NCBI GenBank assembly: GCA_037102815.1
Contig: BTPP01000005.1
Location: 2,604,001 to 2,668,000, forward strand
Length of the DNA stretch: 64,000 nt
Reading direction: 5' to 3'
Source: Neurospora intermedia
Taxonomy: Eukaryota; Ascomycota; Sordariomycetes; Sordariales; Sordariaceae
Below the pieces are notes generated by a model. The model was not told the DNA's origin. It was given only the letters and a program-made list of their open reading frames with translations, and ran no database searches. Below are positions 50,270 to 61,513 of the stretch, in pieces; position 1 is the first letter of the stretch, and each line of letters opens with the position of its first letter. The position numbers and the translations under genes are program-made.

Positions 50270-50812
50270 AGATTTGGGGAAAAATAAAAAAGTGGTGGAG
50301 GTGGTTGTCGGGGGATGGGTGTTGTGTTTCGTGAAAACGGGAGGAAGATGGGTAGGATGACAGAGGATGATGATATTTGGTAGCGTTACCGATACGAGAA
50401 AAGCTTCGAGTATATATAGAGGACAGAAATGGTCCACAAGCCAGTAGGCTGGGATAATTGGGGTTGGGAGAAGAAGAAACAGACTGACTATAGTCATATC
50501 AGGAATTGTGACTAAAGACCAATGATGCAAAGCATTGAGGATTTATTCAAGAAGGCAAACTGGTTCGGGACCGATGTGTGATGTTCGAGACCAGACTCTA
50601 ACACTTTGTGAAAACGAAAGAGCATATACTCAAGTGATATCATCTAATGAACGCTGGAAAGAGAAAGGGGAATCTCTTGAACCATAACGGATGACTTGAT
50701 TCATTGAACCTAACCAAAAACTCCTTCATGCTCTGGACTACATATAGTTACTCAATAGAGCCATTCATCATAACTTGTTCATAATCTCAATCCTCTCTCA
50801 TCACCCACCCAT
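50270..50812. other. Intergenic region between convergent TFB1 and VPS11
   Basis: 543 bp of 3' flanks. It has AT-rich words such as AATAAAAAAG soon after the TFB1 stop, a plausible 3'-processing region. Nothing else seen. Confidence 0.6.
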
Positions 50813-53800
50813 TCACTCAACATTCGGCACACTCATCACCCCCCTCCCAAACCACTGCGCAACCGTCTTGAACCGATCCTCGCTCCTCTCCAAATCATCC
50901 CTAAACAACTCATGCCGTTCTGCGTTCTCCTCCTGGCTCTTCTTCAACGCCCTGATCGTCGCATTATCCTTGGCACACAACGGACACTCACCTCCCTCTG
51001 CTGCCTCTCCTGCCTCTCTACCACCACCACCTCCCCTAACTTCGACATTGACCCCCGCCACCCCCCTCAAACACCTCCCGTGGAAACTATGTCTGCACAA
51101 AAAGTGCACAACCGGCAACTCCCTCTCCAGTCCACCTCCACAAACGCCGCATCTCGTCGCCTGAAACACCTGCGGCTTGGTCTCCAGCTCCTCCAACTCC
51201 TGCCTTCTCTGCTCCGTCTCCTTCCTAAAAGCCTCTACATCCCTTCGATTCTCCCTAATCTCCTTCCTCTCCCTCTCAATCCGCCCCTGCAAATATGGCT
51301 TCAACATGCCCATCGTCGCCACGCCGTGCTTGCTCAGCGTCTGGACGACTTGGAGGGGAGCCATGAGGCCGTCGCGGTCGATTTTTTCCAAGATGGCAGA
51401 GAGCTCGGCCTCGCCGGCTTCGGAGAGAATGGTAGGGGAACTGGTTAGATAGGAGAGGGCGAGCGGGTAGAGCTGGGGCTCGGAAGGACCGTATTTGTGG
51501 AGGGCGCGGATGGCGCCTTTGGTGTCCCGCGCCGAGGTGTAGGAGCGGAAGATGTCAAAGAGGAGGTTGGATTGTTCTTGCATTAGGACGGTGCCGGTGC
51601 GGAAGGAAGCGAGATGTGAGAGGAGGAGAACGTTGGAGTTTTCGATTTTGGGGAGGGCGCCGGGGGTTGTGGGCGGTGGTACTACTGCTGTTGTGGTGGA
51701 GTCTTTGGGAGGGGAGGAGATGATGAGGGACTTGGCTTTGGATTCCCATTCTTCTCGGTGCTGGTCGTTACCTGGTTTCTCGTTGGCCTTGTGGAGGTAC
51801 ATCTCGAAGAGAGTGGTATGTATATCAATCTTGTCGGCTTCTGACAAGGAGTTGGTGCCCTCTTTAAGGAGGGCTTCCAGGAAGATGATGAACTCGTCTG
51901 GATGGTCGATGAAGGAAGAGAAGGCCGTTCGAGGCCGGGGAGGTATGTAAGTGGGTGTTGCCAGCCCTTCTGGCTTGACCACCTCTGCATCACTGACGGT
52001 TGGTTTGGTTGCCGCCTGGCTGTTTGATCCTACAGCCAATGGGTTCATGTACGGTAGTGGCAAGAGATTGCTGAGGTTTTGGACAGCGTTTGCAGCTCCG
52101 GTCACAAAGCCTCCCCCATTGTTCGTGACAGGAGCGTCGGGAGACACGGCAGGAGGATCTATCCTTGGTTTATATTTGCTGGTATAATAATCGACGAAGA
52201 GACGAGTTGCGTCCATCGAGCAATGCTCAATAAGCACGCGGGCGTACTTCATAAGACAAGAGTAGGCCTAATCCCGTTAGCTCTCACTTCACCATAGCTC
52301 CTGCGATACTGCGTTAGGTAGACTTACTGTGTCGGGATCCAAATGCCAGATAAAGTCGAGCGCGTCGTCAAAAGCCTTGGAATCCTCAATAAGGATGTCA
52401 ACAACAAGCTCGTTCTCACCGTGCTTCTTGGCAAGATATGCAGCTTGGTCGTAGTATCCTCCTTGCCTGCACATGGAGATGGCCGTGTCAAGATCGAACT
52501 TGAGGTCTCCGGGCGACTTGATGAATTTCTCCAGCTTGTCCACGTCCTTGAGCTTGGCATAGCAGTTCAACAACAGAGTGGTATGATCCGATGTCGCTTT
52601 GCCACGCTCATGAAGCTCCTCGAGATACTCGATAAGGTTATGTATCCTCTGCGTGTCCAGGAACTTTCTGATAACCTGAGATGGTTCTGTAGTATCGATT
52701 GCCTTGATATACTGGGTCATGGCCTCGTCGTAGTTACCTTTCTGATAAAGGTAGTCGCCATATTTTCGGAAGATGATACATTGCTGATGTGCGTCCATGC
52801 CGGATTTCTGAGCCAGCTCAACGGCAAGGGTATAGAGATTTCGTTGGTAGAGCATGTCGAGTCTTTGCTGTAGTGATTTCTGGTGATAGCGGAATACCTT
52901 GGATGCGTTAGTCTTAGAACCACCACAGGTACATCTGAACAACCTACCTGGCCTTCCTGTGTAATGGTGAACAAGTCCCCCCATATCTGAACAATGTGCT
53001 TGACATCCGAAAGAACAGACTCGCTGTGAGCAATGATCCTCAGATCCGGATGTATGAGCGTAAACGTGAAGATGCTGTCGGCCGTAGCTCCCCAGAACCG
53101 TCGTCGCATGGTGTCCGACTCCCCAGTATTGGTGGGCGGAGAGACAAGAGCGATATAGTCCTGGTACACCGAGACCAACTTCTTGGGCGCTTCGTATGCG
53201 ATTGGTGGCCCTCTTCCGTCTAGTGTGTAGTAGTATATCGCATCGTCCCGGCCAACCACAATGTCCCCGGTCTCCTTGTCAACCGACATGCACCCAACAC
53301 CACAGCCCTGGTCTTCGACGGTCCTGGGTGGCTGGCCATGGCCCTTGCCTGAAATCGCCAGCTTCAGGATCCTCGACGTCGTAGCGATGAACAAGGTCGT
53401 AATGTTGGCGTCAACGCGCAGCTCGACGCCCGTGATGGGCTCATCCGACTCGTAGATTATGCGCTGCTTCGTGCCCAGATCGTGGATCAAGTCGCCTCGG
53501 ATGACAGTGACGGCGCCGTTCGCAAAGCCGACAGCCAGCTGGGAGAGGTCTTCGGTCGCGGTAAAGGCGGATATCGGGAACGGCTTCTTGCCATTGTTGA
53601 TAGCAACAGTGCTTAGGCAAGTCGGGATGCCCGTCTTCTTGGCCGGTTTATCGAGAGCCCAGACTTTGAGTAGAGGTTGATTGATGGCGTCGCTGGTGCT
53701 TGGTTCCTCCTAGTCACAACAACAACCACAACATATGTCAGCCTGGCATGCTTCCCCTTCCAAGACAACCAAGCAGCGCGTGTAAGTCGCAACAAACGTA

Positions 53801-54065
53801 CAGCAACGGTGACTAGCAGACTTGTGCCCTCGACCTGGCGCATATGGGTAATGGGCCCCGTTTCATACGCCCTGAAGCTCCGAACGATCTTCCAGCTGCG
53901 CCCAACAATGTGGACGTGGCCATCGTAGGTGCCGAGGAAGAGGCTATCGGAGCCAGAGCAGACGCTGGAGATGGCATTGCTCTCGAAGAGGGCGCGTGTT
54001 TCGTCGTCGGCGATCTTGATCTTGGTAGCATCGAAGAAGTCAAACGACCTCCACGTCAAGGCCAT
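50813..54065 (-). CDS. vps11: Vps11/Pep5, HOPS/CORVET core subunit
   Basis: Class C Vps core protein that tethers membranes during endosome and vacuole fusion. Four exons: 54065-53802, 53709-52948, 52897-52328, 52267-50813, giving 1016 residues. Introns are 92, 50 and 60 nt with GTACGT, GTAGGT and GTAAGT donors. The N-terminus (MALTWRSFDFFDATKIK) begins a WD40-like propeller (about 1-340). A clathrin-type helical region follows (GNYDEAMTQYIKAID, HNLIEYLEELHERG). Then come a coiled-coil-like helix (ERERKEIRENRRDVEAFRKE) and a C-terminal RING-H2 at about 905-963: CGVC, CRHSFHGRC, CPLC. A Gly/Glu/Ala-rich insert of about 25 residues lies inside the RING between the RHSFHGRC segment and the final CPLC. 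Length and order match the family. Confidence 0.93.
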
Positions 54066-54484
54066 GGTCGCATTTTCATTCGGTAGAATTGTTTGTTGAG
54101 GTTGTCGCAAGGAACGGTGGTTGGATGAGGGCAGTGGGGGGAAGCTGTTAGAGGAGCCTCAAAGGTACCTAATCGGGTTGGTTACAGCATGGGCCAGTGA
54201 CGACTGCATGCAAGGGTCCGGTTGGGAGCTTCTTAGTGTATGTCATGAAAAACCCTAACCCTCACACGGGTCTCCCACATGCCTCTTGACGACTTACAAG
54301 TAGAAGGGACTACGAGACTACAAGATGAGCCGTATGCCATGTGATATGTGCAAGTCTATTGTAAAAGTCTCCAGCTATATACGTCCTAATGCTTCTCATA
54401 CTGACAGTGACATTCCACTGTAGCTACCTCTCTGGATACGGCGAGCTTCTTTCCAGTCGAGTCTCCTCGATATCACTGAAAGGG
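54066..54484. other. VPS11 promoter and lipoate ligase 3' flank
   Basis: About 420 bp; both genes are on the minus strand. No gene seen. An AACCCTAACCCT-like word at 54252-54263 is a single short match and not a telomere repeat array. Confidence 0.55.
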
Positions 54485-55942
54485 TTATCGAAAGTGGTTC
54501 CCGGGAAACACCTTGTTCAACCACTCGGAGATGCTGTTCAGGGAAGAATCAGACACTTTGAATGCCTGCCCGGCGGTAGCCGACTTGAGAACTGTCGCCC
54601 AGTCCTTGATCTCGTACAGTTTAACAGCACTGTCATCTTCTGAACCCTTGGCCAAGGTCTGGCTGACCACTCCATCGTAAAAGTTCCCGTCTATAGCGCG
54701 GCCTTCGTACTTGAGACCAGAAACATTGGCGGTTTGAATCTCACCATGGCGGAGGGTGAACTCAATGTGGAACTGAGGACGTGTTAGCGCTTGGGTACAC
54801 AACAGAGAGCGCATCTAGCGTGGTGGAGTGGGCTGCGAAGGGGATAAGGAAACAAACTTACGTCTGACTGTACCTCAAAGTCCAGAGGTGGGCGTTCCCT
54901 TGGGTCATCTTCGGTTGGGCGAGAAGAGAAGGTGAACTGGGGTGTTTGACCGTATATCCACGGAATAGACTATCGAGGATGAGTACAAGTCACCGACAAT
55001 GTGAGATGGATTATTAGAGCATCTTATGCTTACCGTCAACTCGTCCATACCCTTGCGGATATTGTCCATGTTGTTCACGTCTTCCTCCCCAACACGGTTT
55101 ACTTTTACATCTTCACCACACTGCTCTTCGTACATGGCGCGGAACTCATCCACAACGCCCTTGGTGAATTCCTCTGTGTCAACATCAACGTTCCTAATTG
55201 GCGATCTGACACTCTCCACACCCCTGGCCTTGATGTACGGCTCACCAGGACTTCTCAGGAATTTGCCAATGTTCTTCAACCGTGGGGAGTTGAGAAGACA
55301 TGTCCCATGATGAAGTGATCTCAACCTGGTAAGCTTGTAGGCGGACCCAGAGACCTTGAAGATGTCCTTTCCGTTGCCCCTTCCGTCACCGGCAATAACG
55401 ATGTCGTGACGCTCGTTGACCTTGGCGGTGGTAACCCCCAGATCCTTGAGCGCCCGGACAACCATCTCGGCATGCCTGTCTCGGTCGAAGACAGCGGGTG
55501 GGCAGATGACGCTCCAGTTCACATTGCCATGGTCATGAAAGACGGTACCACCACCGGAGCGGCGACGAACGAGCTTGATGTCCTCTGCGTCTTGCAGGGC
55601 AGGCAAATTGACTTCAAGCCATGGATTTTGGTTACGTCCAATGACGACGCAAGGATCATTGATGTAGAGAAAGAGGACGTAAGAGTCTGGGTGTGAGTGT
55701 TGGAGAAGGTGATGCTCGATGGAGAGGTTCAGGTATGGGTCCTTGGAAGTGGACTGATAGACCTGGACCTTTTTGTTCAACAAAGCTTGGCTGATGGTTG
55801 TGCTATAAGACCGGCGGAGTTTGGTGAGCAGATCAAAGCCATGACTGGACGAGATAGTCGTGGTAGTAGTGCTGATGAAGGCCGGACCCTTTGTCAAGCA
55901 ACGGATGCCACCAGTTGTGTTGCGCAAAAGCACGACGGCCAT
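54485..55942 (-). CDS. aim22: Lipoate-protein ligase (LplA/Aim22 family), mitochondrial
   Basis: Attaches or transfers lipoate to mitochondrial E2 and GcvH proteins. Exons 55942-55034, 54969-54862 and 54772-54485 give 434 residues; introns are 64 and 89 nt. The N-terminus has a Ser/Thr-rich presequence ending near LRRSYSTT. Ligase motifs are [12 protein letters not shown] (126-137), NVNWSV, the conserved lysine in [11 protein letters not shown] (about 196-206), and HHGTCLL. The C-terminal part (TPQFTF..., [19 protein letters not shown]) matches the LplA accessory domain. In yeast the orthologue Lip3/Aim22 acts as a lipoyltransferase, so free-lipoate ligase activity is not certain. It sits about 9 kb from the gene for E1 of 2-oxoglutarate dehydrogenase, whose E2 is lipoylated. 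Confidence 0.92.
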
Positions 55943-56742
55943 CTTGGAGTGTCTTGATGTCTACTGACTGGCGTCAGTCTCACTCATCCCACTCCGCGAG
56001 AGCCGGCCTCAGGTTGTTGAAAGTAGAAGGAGGTTGCCATACTGACAAGACGACGAGACTAGGGGTAGGTAGTTTTGACAAGAAGTGATCAAGGCATCCC
56101 GGGATGGTCTTTGATCCACTGTAAATCGATGTCAAACAGCAAGACGGGTTCCAGCGGCGTTGACATCCCCCCTGTCGAATTCAGCTTCATCAACTTTCGC
56201 CTTACCCAACCCTTGCCAACCCTGGCAGTTCAGTTCCGGACGGAACACCAAAAACCCTCCGTGTCGGCGACCGAAGATATGTGCAAGGTGTTGTGGTCCG
56301 TGCTCCGATCTGAATTCTTAGTGCAGGCAGGGGACCTTGCGGGACGGCCGATGACGGCGTACGAGGGGCATCTCTTTTTCTTTTTTGGTCGATTTCCGTC
56401 GCATCGCCTGATTCACACGTCTGGAAAAAGACTTAACCTTTGACTCTTGAGATCGGCAATGATATTTTGTATTTCTAAGGCTGTACCGTACCACATTGAA
56501 TACATCATCAATCACCAACATCTAGCGTGTGCGTAGATTTAGTGTACACGACTGGCCCGAACTTCCATTTTTTATTTTGTTTTCTGTGACGGCCATTTAC
56601 AAAGATCCCTGTCTGAGTCACCACACCAGACCCGCCACCGTCACGCCTTCTTCCATTGTACACTAGCTAACAAGGCAATTAATTCCATTGAACTTCCTTC
56701 TCCCTCCGCATCCTCTCCGAGCCATATCAGACCACCGTAACC
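55943..56742. other. Divergent promoter region, lipoate ligase / chorismate synthase
   Basis: 0.8 kb between divergent genes. It holds the TGAGTCA site listed separately and a half-match TGACTCTT at about 56442. Open frame 56075-56443 (+) has no protein features. Confidence 0.6.
56614..56620. promoter_or_regulatory. CPC1/Gcn4-type site (TGAGTCA) upstream of chorismate synthase
   Basis: Exact match to the palindromic TGA(C/G)TCA site, 129 bases upstream of the aro-2 ATG. In N. crassa, CPC1 activates amino acid genes through such sites under cross-pathway control; an aromatic-pathway enzyme is an expected target. One 7-mer can occur by chance, but position and gene make sense. Confidence 0.6.
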
Positions 56743-58164
56743 ATGTCTACCTTCGGCCATTATTTCCGTGTCACGACGTATGTCTACAAACAAACCGCAA
56801 TGCCAATTGGCATCCAACGTTAACCATCCAACAGCTATGGCGAGTCGCACTGCAAGTCGGTCGGCTGCATTGTCGATGGCGTCCCTCCCGGCATGGAGCT
56901 CACCGAGGACGATATCCAGCCTCAGATGACCCGCAGACGTCCCGGACAGAGCGCCATCACCACCCCAAGAAACGAGAAGGACAGAGTCATCATCCAGTCC
57001 GGTACTGAGTTCGGCGTCACTCTTGGAACGCCAATTGGCATGCTGGTGATGAACGAGGACCAGCGCCCCAAGGGTGAGTTCCAGCTGTTACATCACAAGC
57101 CCTCTTTGTTCTGCTTGCCGTTAACGCTGTTCTGTCCAGACTACGGTAACAAGACTATGGACATTTACCCCCGCCCTTCCCACGCCGACTGGACCTACCT
57201 CGAGAAATATGGCGTCAAGGCCTCCTCGGGTGGCGGCCGCTCTTCCGCCCGTGAGACCATCGGTCGTGTCGCTGCTGGTGCCATCGCCGAGAAGTATCTC
57301 AAGCTCGCCTACGGTGTCGAGATTGTCGCCTTCGTCTCCTCGGTCGGTTCCGAGCACCTCTTCCCTCCCACGGCCGAACACCCCAGCCCGAGCACCAACC
57401 CCGAGTTCCTCAAGCTCGTCAACTCCATCACCCGCGAGACCGTCGACAGCTTCCTGCCCGTCCGTTGCCCCGATGCCGAGGCCAACAAGCGCATGGAGGA
57501 TTTGATCACCAAGTTCAGGGACAACCACGACAGTATTGGCGGCACCGTCACCTGCGTCATTCGCAACGTCCCCAGCGGCTTGGGTGAGCCTGCTTTTGAC
57601 AAGCTTGAGGCCATGCTGGCGCACGCCATGCTCAGCATCCCCGCGACCAAGGGCTTCGAGGTCGGTTCCGGTTTCGGAGGCTGCGAGGTTCCCGGCTCGA
57701 TTCACAACGACCCCTTCGTCTCTGCCGAGAACACCGAGATCCCCCCTAGCGTGGCCGCCAGCGGCGCTGCTCGCAATGGCATCCCCCGCCCCAAGCTGAC
57801 CACGAAGACCAACTTCTCGGGGGGTATCCAGGGTGGCATCAGCAACGGTGCGCCCATCTACTTCAGAGTCGGCTTCAAGCCTGCTGCCACCATCGGCCAG
57901 GAGCAGACTACTGCCACCTACGATGGTACTTCGGAGGGCGTTCTCGCCGCCAAGGGTAGACACGACCCCAGCGTGGTGCCTCGCGCCGTGCCTATTGTCG
58001 AGGCCATGGCGGCTTTGGTGATTATGGATGCTGTTTTGGCGCAGCAGGCCAGGCACACTGCCAAGAGCTTGCTTCCTCCCCTCAAGCAGACCATCAACTC
58101 CGGAAAGGACACCGTAGGAAACGGTGTTTCTGAGAACGTTCAGGAGTCGGACCTCACGCAATAG
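56743..58164 (+). CDS. aro-2: Chorismate synthase
   Basis: Last step of the shikimate pathway: EPSP to chorismate with reduced FMN. The fungal enzyme is bifunctional, making its own FMNH2 from NADPH. Exons 56743-56777, 56835-57073 and 57140-58164 (introns of 57 and 66 nt) total 1299 nt, giving 432 residues, the length I recall for N. crassa. The start opens [20 protein letters not shown], signature 1 of the family; [20 protein letters not shown] is signature 2 and [19 protein letters not shown] signature 3. The region [20 protein letters not shown] is typical. It lacks a targeting signal, so it is cytosolic. It lies 597 bp upstream of the HMG-CoA lyase start on the same strand. Confidence 0.97.
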
Positions 58165-58761
58165 GCGGATTTACGATTGTAGGAAAGGGAAAATGTGATT
58201 AATGTTAAAAGTTGTTAGAAGGGATTTGTCTTTTTGTGATACCGGTAGCTAGACTCTGTTGGGCGTGTTTCTTGTTTCTTTGTACATGATTGAAGGTGTA
58301 GAATAAAAATGCGTTCTTGTCCATCGATACACCCATCTCCACCCCACTATCAAACTTGTTTCAATCTGGATAAACAACTGCCATTCTAGACCTTTTTCCA
58401 TCCGGTCATTATATGCGATGGGGATGCCCGCCGTTGTCGCGGGGCGGCCCGGCAAATGATTTCCCCTGCAGTATACCACCGGCAACGCCAAGTCACTTGA
58501 GATGGCGCCGTAACGATGCGCTAACTGATGAGCTGATGCGGGGAAAGCAGGGGGATCCAATGGAATCCCGAAGCTATGCGACGTCACTTGGCGATTGGAG
58601 CGTTCGTGTTCCGTCAACTTCGACAAGAAGCTCTGGCGGACTCCCTTCCCACCCATTCATCCATCCATCCATCCATTCTAATTCCCTTTTATGTCTGTAT
58701 GATAGTTGTTAGTCCTTGCTCCTTGTTATTCTAGTACCTCTCCCCAATTGATCTTGTTTGA
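58165..58761. other. Intergenic region, chorismate synthase to HMG-CoA lyase
   Basis: 597 bp holding a 3' flank and the next promoter. A (CATC)-type short repeat lies at 58655-58676. No gene seen. Confidence 0.6.
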
Positions 58762-60043
58762 ATGGTTGCAAACATGTCGAGATTCGGTTCCCTTCAAGCC
58801 ATCCCCCGACAACTGCTTCGGACCTCGGTCCACCTCCGTGCTGGCCTTCAAGGTGCCCGGACCACCATCCGCAGAAGCTATGCGACTGCCAACGACCAAC
58901 GCCCATCCCAACCGACTCAGCCTACATTCGATAACCGCGTGAAGATTGTGGAAGTTGGCCCTCGTGATGGATTGCAGAATGAGAAAAAGTCGATACCGCT
59001 GGCGACCAAGATTGAGTTGATCGAGAGGCTCGCAAAGACGGGACTTCAGACCATCGAGGCCGGTGCTTTTGTCTCGCCCAAGTGGGTGCCACAGGTTGGT
59101 CCAGATTGTTTACTTTTCCCTTTTTTCTCACCATATCCTACCCCCTTAGTCTACTAACACATTTCCTACTGAACAGATGGCCAACTCTGACGAGATCCTC
59201 GAGCACCTCCTCAAGACCCCTCCTCCCTCCCCCGTCCCTCTAACCTTCTCCTTCCTGGCCCCCAACACCAAAGGTCTGGAGACCGCCCTCTCCATCCTCG
59301 GCAAATACCCCGGTGCCTACGAGACGGAAACCACCCGCTCCGGTAAATCTGCCCAAGAAGGCGGTAAGCCAGCCCTTGAAATCGCCGTCTTTGCCGCCGC
59401 CACCGAGTCCTTCTCGCAAAAGAACCTCAACTGCTCCATCGACGCTTCTTTGCGACAGTTCAAGGAAGTGATCCAGCAAGCCAAGCAAGCCAACCTGCGC
59501 GTGCGCGCTTACATCTCGGTCGTCCTGGGGTGCCCCTTTGAAGGCTACGACGTCGACCCCCACCGTGTAGCCACCATCGCCACCGACCTGTTGGAAATGG
59601 GCGCCGACGAAATTTCTTTGGGAGACACCACAGGCATGGGCACCGCTCCGCGCACCAAGGAGTTGCTGAACTGCCTGTCTTTGGCGGGAATCCGCAACGA
59701 GGACCTGGCGATGCATTTCCACGATACCTACGCGCAGGCGCTGGTCAACACGGCGGTGGCGCTGGAGCACGGGATCCGGACGTTTGATAGCAGTGTGGGC
59801 GGGCTGGGTGGGTGTCCGTATAGTCCCGGGGCGACAGGGAACGTGGCGACGGAGAATGTGGTGTATTTTATGGAGAGCTTGGGCATGGATACGGGTGTGG
59901 ATCTGGATCGGGTGGCGGATATTGGGGATTGGATCACGAGAGAGATTGGGAAGCCCAATGATAGTGTGGTGGGTAAGGCGGTGTTGGGTGCGAGGAAGAG
60001 GGAGAAGAAGGAGAGTGGGGATGCTGAAGCTCCCCAGACGTGA
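58762..60043 (+). CDS. Hydroxymethylglutaryl-CoA lyase, mitochondrial
   Basis: Cleaves HMG-CoA to acetoacetate and acetyl-CoA, the last step of leucine breakdown. Exons 58762-59094 and 59177-60043 (82-nt intron, GTTGGT donor, branch-like CTAAC/CTGAAC before CAG) give 399 residues. A second ATG at 58774 is equally possible as start. Residues 1-42 form a presequence (RQLLRTSVHLR, IRRSYAT). Catalytic features: VEVGPRDGLQNEKK with Arg68-Asp69, the metal-binding HFHDTYAQA, and the active-site Cys loop GGCPYSPGATGNVATE. The C-terminus (KKESGDAEAPQT) has no peroxisomal CKL-type signal. Family relatives such as isopropylmalate synthase differ in these loops, so the call is firm. Confidence 0.94.
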
Positions 60044-60371
60044 AACAGGCACACTGGTGTTATGATGTATATAAGGGTTATGAAATTGTATGTACTGTAT
60101 TCATAGTATTTGAATGGAAATGGAGTTGGTTGGTCTGAACGCCGAGTTGCGAAAGTTTGCTCAGGGGGGCTTATGTGGACGAGGGACAAGGACTCAAGAA
60201 GTGATTGACCTCGACCTCAGCCACCAAGAGCACATATACATCTAGATAGCCGGCAGACTGCGCATGAGAATTGATGAAAAACAAAAACACTGACTTTTGA
60301 ACTCCCTATGTACGCTTTTTAAGGTTCCCGTGACTTAATCCCAACCGCCTGACATCATCCTTCCCAGACTG
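60044..60371. other. Intergenic region between convergent genes
   Basis: 328 bp of 3' flanks of HMG-CoA lyase and deoxyhypusine synthase. AT-rich words TATATAAGG and AATTGTATGTACTGTATT follow the first stop. Nothing else seen. Confidence 0.6.
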
Positions 60372-61513
60372 TTACAGCCCATCCTCCTTCGCAAAAGTAT
60401 TTGCCACAATAAAGGGAAACGCCGCCGTAGCCTCCATATACACCTTGACCGCATCGGCCCCGACCTTGATCTTACCCCAACTAACCGCCTCATCCGGTCT
60501 CGCGCCCGCATCGGATCCGTCAAACTCCTGCGCCGTATTGATATACACGGCGCTCTCGGCCCCGTTCCTCATCAGACACGCGTTCGCAATATGATGCTTG
60601 ACAATGCCTCCTCCCAAAATGATCATGCCCGCCCTCTTGGCCCGCACCGCAATGGTATTGATCTTGCGAATATCCTCCACAATGTCGATCCGCAGCTGCT
60701 TGGGGCTGGCCTTGAACGTATGGAAATACAGCATGTCGCCCAGACTGCCGTCGGTAAGGGCCGGGCAGAACACGGGGATGTCGTTCTTCCAAGCCCAGTA
60801 ATAGACGGAGCGCTCATCGTTAATCTCCTTGCCCAACCGATGGATCACCTTGCTTGGCGTCCAGTTGATTTCGTTTTCGGTCCCCTTGGAGGCTTCCTGC
60901 TCTTCGAGCATCTTGTCCAGAATCGGCACGACCCAGTCCTCAAAGGCGCAGTAATTGGAGTTGGGCACGACTAGGTTGCCGATGCGGTTGAGGCCCTTGG
61001 AGCGCAGGTCGGCTCCCACGGCGGAGAAGGAGGACATGTACGTGTCCCCCAGGCACTTGATAAAGTCCTCTTCGATGCCGCCGGCTGTGGTCACGATGGC
61101 GGACACGTGCTTGTGTTGGACCAGGTAGCGCAGGGTGCCGCGCAGGCCGGAGGAGATGAGGTTGGAGGTGTAGCCGAGGAAGATGGTGGTCTTTTCGGAG
61201 GTGGTGGGATCGCGGTAGGCGCGCTGTAACGGGAGTGTTAGTCATATTTCCTTGCAACTGTACTTTGGGTTTGTTTGTGAAAGAGATAAAAAATGTTTGT
61301 TACCATCTCGTTGATAATCCTCACGGCTTCACACATGGACGAGGCCTGAAAACCCATGTGCTTCATCCCTTGCAAAAGGTCGTCGACGGTGATGGGCCGG
61401 CCCTTGAACTTGTTGAAGTCAAGCTCCTCGACCTTTTGAGAGCCCTCGGGCATCTCGATGGATTTGACGAGGACTGCATCGGCGACGGAACTTGGAATCT
61501 GGTTGTCCGCCAT
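60372..61513 (-). CDS. dys-1: Deoxyhypusine synthase
   Basis: Transfers the aminobutyl group of spermidine to one lysine of eIF5A using NAD, first step of hypusine formation, in the cytosol. Exons 61513-61304 and 61223-60372 (80-nt intron, GTAACA donor) give 353 residues. The start opens [18 protein letters not shown]. Family motifs include [58 protein letters not shown] and [11 protein letters not shown], whose lysine (about 321) is the enzyme-intermediate lysine by comparison with human Lys329. The frame is open upstream to 61600, but that part is unlike the family. The GTAACA donor is less common than the other donors here. Confidence 0.95.

Noticed and set aside
54252-54263. Telomere-like CCCTAA word
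   Set aside because: A single short match, not an array, and far from any chromosome end signal.
57121-58161. 346-codon minus-strand ORF opposite chorismate synthase
   Set aside because: Shadow frame created by codon bias; the plus strand carries all chorismate synthase signatures.
59240-60052. 270-codon minus-strand ORF opposite HMG-CoA lyase
   Set aside because: Shadow frame; the plus strand is clearly the conserved lyase.
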